Positions 62,592 to 64,000 of a stretch of DNA of 64,000 nucleotides are shown one piece after another. The translations under genes and the position numbers were made by a program. The stretch comes from Acinetobacter calcoaceticus DSM 30006 = CIP 81.8 (GTDB lineage Bacteria > Pseudomonadota > Gammaproteobacteria > Pseudomonadales > Moraxellaceae). The stretch covers positions 1,612,145 to 1,676,144 of the forward strand of contig NZ_KB849780.1 of assembly GCF_000368965.1 (NCBI RefSeq), given 5' to 3'. Under the pieces are notes generated by a model. The model had not been told where the DNA came from and made no database searches. It was given only the letters and a program-made list of their open reading frames with translations. Positions within the stretch are counted from its first letter, which is position 1; every line of letters begins with the position of its first letter.

Positions 62592-63350
62592 ATGAAAACT
62601 ATAAGAATTGGTTCATATAACTGGATGCAAGCTACAAATGGTCAGCTCAGCTTCAAAGAGAAAATTAAGTTAATTCAAAAAATTATGCTGCCGAGTATTA
62701 AGGCCTCTATAAAAATAAATTACTTTCGGTTTAAAACTTCCCATGATTTTGATATCGATCAGATCGTAATACCAGATACTCAAATGGTTAAAATCGCACT
62801 TGATGAACTAGAGGCTAAAGCAAGTATATCTATCTACAATCATTCATGGCGGACCTACTTCTGGGGAGCTGCCTTAGGCAATATACAAAAACAGCAATTT
62901 GACCATGAATCACTTTTAATAGCCTCACTTTTTCATGATATTGGCTTAACTGAGCAACATATTCACAGTAAAGGTTGTAATTGTTTTACCTATGAGAGTG
63001 CTAAACAATTTGAGCTAAAGGCTAAAGAACATAGCTTTGATGAAAAGAAAAGTGAAGTTATTAGAGATGCTATCTGCTTACATATGAATGGCTATATAGA
63101 TCATTCTGACCCAGCAGAAATTACTCTATTACAGCAAGGCGCATCCTGTGATGTGATTAGTGATGGTCTATATAGACTTCCCCTATCTTTTAGAAATGAA
63201 ATTTTAGAAAAATACCCTAGAAAACAATTTAATAAAGAATTTATTGAGCTTATTGCTTTAGAGAGAAAAAGTGTTCCAAATTCACGGACAGGTTTATTAT
63301 CTGAACTTGGTTTACCGCTCATGATTAAGGCAAATACATTTAAAGAGTAA
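62592..63350 (+). CDS. HD-domain hydrolase
   Basis: 252 residues. Metal site residues H...HD...D: NHSWRTYFWG (first His), SLFHDIGLTEQH (HD pair), ICLHMNGYIDHSDPAEI (His, Asp). This pattern is close to cyanamide-hydratase-like HD proteins. Substrate unknown. Its stop overlaps the convergent AraC gene by 11 bases. Confidence 0.82.
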   Translation: MKTIRIGSYNWMQATNGQLSFKEKIKLIQKIMLPSIKASIKINYFRFKTSHDFDIDQIVIPDTQMVKIALDELEAKASISIYNHSWRTYFWGAALGNIQKQQFDHESLLIASLFHDIGLTEQHIHSKGCNCFTYESAKQFELKAKEHSFDEKKSEVIRDAICLHMNGYIDHSDPAEITLLQQGASCDVISDGLYRLPLSFRNEILEKYPRKQFNKEFIELIALERKSVPNSRTGLLSELGLPLMIKANTFKE

Positions 63351-64000
63351 TAATCTTTTTACTTTTGCGTTTCCGATATTGTGAAGGAGTTTCACCAGTC
63401 CAATATTTGAACGCTCTAGAAAAAGCTGAAGGCTCAGAAAAGCCGAGCAAGTAAACCACCTCATCACTTTTTAACTGTGTGTTTTCTAACAAATCACGTG
63501 CAAGCTTTTGACGGTATTCATTTAATACTTTTTCATAGCTCGTACCAATTTCTTTTAAGTCAGTTCTTAAGGCTTTTGAAGTGATATTGAGTGTTTTAGC
63601 AATATCATCTATTTTAAAATTTCCTGATTTTAGTTGATCTTGAAGAGTATTTTCGATTTTAAAAACCAGTTCATGCTTTTCTATCTGAGTTAAAGATTCT
63701 TCAATAATAGTCTCATGAATTTTATTTAATGTTTTATTAGCTGCCACAGAAGAGTCATTTAAAGTATCGGCATTAAATTTGATACACCCTTCAGGCATAT
63801 TGAAATATACAGGACATCCCCAGATCTCTTGATATCGCTCTGCATCAGCACCTTCACGATAAGTCAGCCACACTTCTAAGGGCTTAAATTTTTCATTAGA
63901 AACATGTTTTAAATATGCTAATAAAATTGAGATCGCACATTCTAAATAGTGCCGAATAGAATGCTCTAAACCAATCAAGTAAGCATCCTCTCCTTTTACC
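63340..64000 (-). CDS. AraC-family regulator, C-terminal part (cut by window edge)
   Basis: The frame is open to the edge (VKGEDAYLIGLEH before the nearest start-like codon), so the N-terminus is missing. About 220 residues remain: the end of an arabinose-binding-like N-terminal domain (EVWLTYREGADAERYQEIWG, PEGCIKFNADTL) and a complete double HTH (KIDDIAKTLNITSKALRTDLKEIG, SDEVVYLLGFSEPSAFSRAFKYWTGETPSQYRK; shown in part). Convergent with the HD gene; the target cannot be told. Confidence 0.87.
   Translation of the reverse strand, partial: VKGEDAYLIGLEHSIRHYLECAISILLAYLKHVSNEKFKPLEVWLTYREGADAERYQEIWGCPVYFNMPEGCIKFNADTLNDSSVAANKTLNKIHETIIEESLTQIEKHELVFKIENTLQDQLKSGNFKIDDIAKTLNITSKALRTDLKEIGTSYEKVLNEYRQKLARDLLENTQLKSDEVVYLLGFSEPSAFSRAFKYWTGETPSQYRKRKSKKIITL

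Noticed and set aside
1..64000. CRISPR array, intact insertion sequence, tRNA or rRNA
   Set aside because: No regularly spaced repeat set, no transposase-like protein and no cloverleaf or rRNA segment was recognised while reading both strands; a dedicated scan could still find a weak tRNA.

Overview
The window looks like an Acinetobacter chromosome, most likely the calcoaceticus-baumannii complex. The evidence is the low G+C, the codon use, the T6SS VgrG style, the hvf RiPP operon and the guanidine and oxoproline gene sets. This is recognition from memory, without a search. I saw no rRNA, tRNA, CRISPR array or intact insertion sequence.

Layout. 1-6.7 kb is a type VI secretion island: an intact vgrG, a PoNe-like DNase effector, its PoNi-like immunity protein, a decayed Rhs fragment and the start of a second vgrG. 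6.7-9.5 kb holds a LysR regulator divergent from an MFS exporter and an NTF2-like protein. 9.5-24 kb is a guanidine-utilisation regulon: ABC uptake system, allophanate hydrolase, a NikR-like regulator, a biotin-dependent carboxylase and two carboxyguanidine-deiminase-type subunits behind a guanidine-I (ykkC) riboswitch. An OLD-family nuclease and an HxlR/quinone-reductase pair sit inside it. All three guanidine transcription units have a sigma-54-type promoter beside a NikR-box-like inverted repeat with identical spacing. 24-34 kb is mixed: YddG-like exporter, lipase-like hydrolase, TetR, a structured RNA element, a 1054-residue membrane protein of unknown function and a CLC-type anion transporter. 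34-41.7 kb is a pxp/kip-type operon (NRAMP transporter, PxpA, DUF1445 protein, fused PxpB-PxpC, biotin carboxylase-BCCP) with a LysR regulator. 41.8-45.3 kb is an hvfABCD operon (MNIO-modified Cys-rich RiPP) with its own ECF sigma factor, a small zinc-finger anti-sigma candidate and two divergent matching ECF promoters. 45.4-49.4 kb holds small secreted or hypothetical proteins and one stop-interrupted gene.

49.8-59.3 kb is a very AT-rich biosynthetic cluster: CAS-like oxygenase, class III aminotransferase, AurF-like diiron oxygenase, kinase-fold protein, acyl/aminoacyl-AMP ligase and HAD phosphatase in one coupled operon, with a divergent AraC regulator, a 2OG-Fe(II) dioxygenase and an EamA exporter. 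I cannot match it to a described product; it is the best candidate for a new small-molecule pathway. It is followed by a second copy of the TetR plus structured-RNA module and by a segment between 24-bp direct repeats that carries a third TetR remnant. The window ends with an HD-domain protein and an AraC regulator that runs off the edge.

How parts work together. Guanidine would be taken up by the ABC system, carboxylated with biotin and ATP, deiminated to allophanate and hydrolysed to ammonia and CO2. Control would be by nitrogen status (sigma-54), by guanidine itself (riboswitch) and probably by the NikR-like protein. In the hvf operon, HvfB and HvfC would modify the Cys residues of the HvfA repeats, with HvfD as membrane partner.
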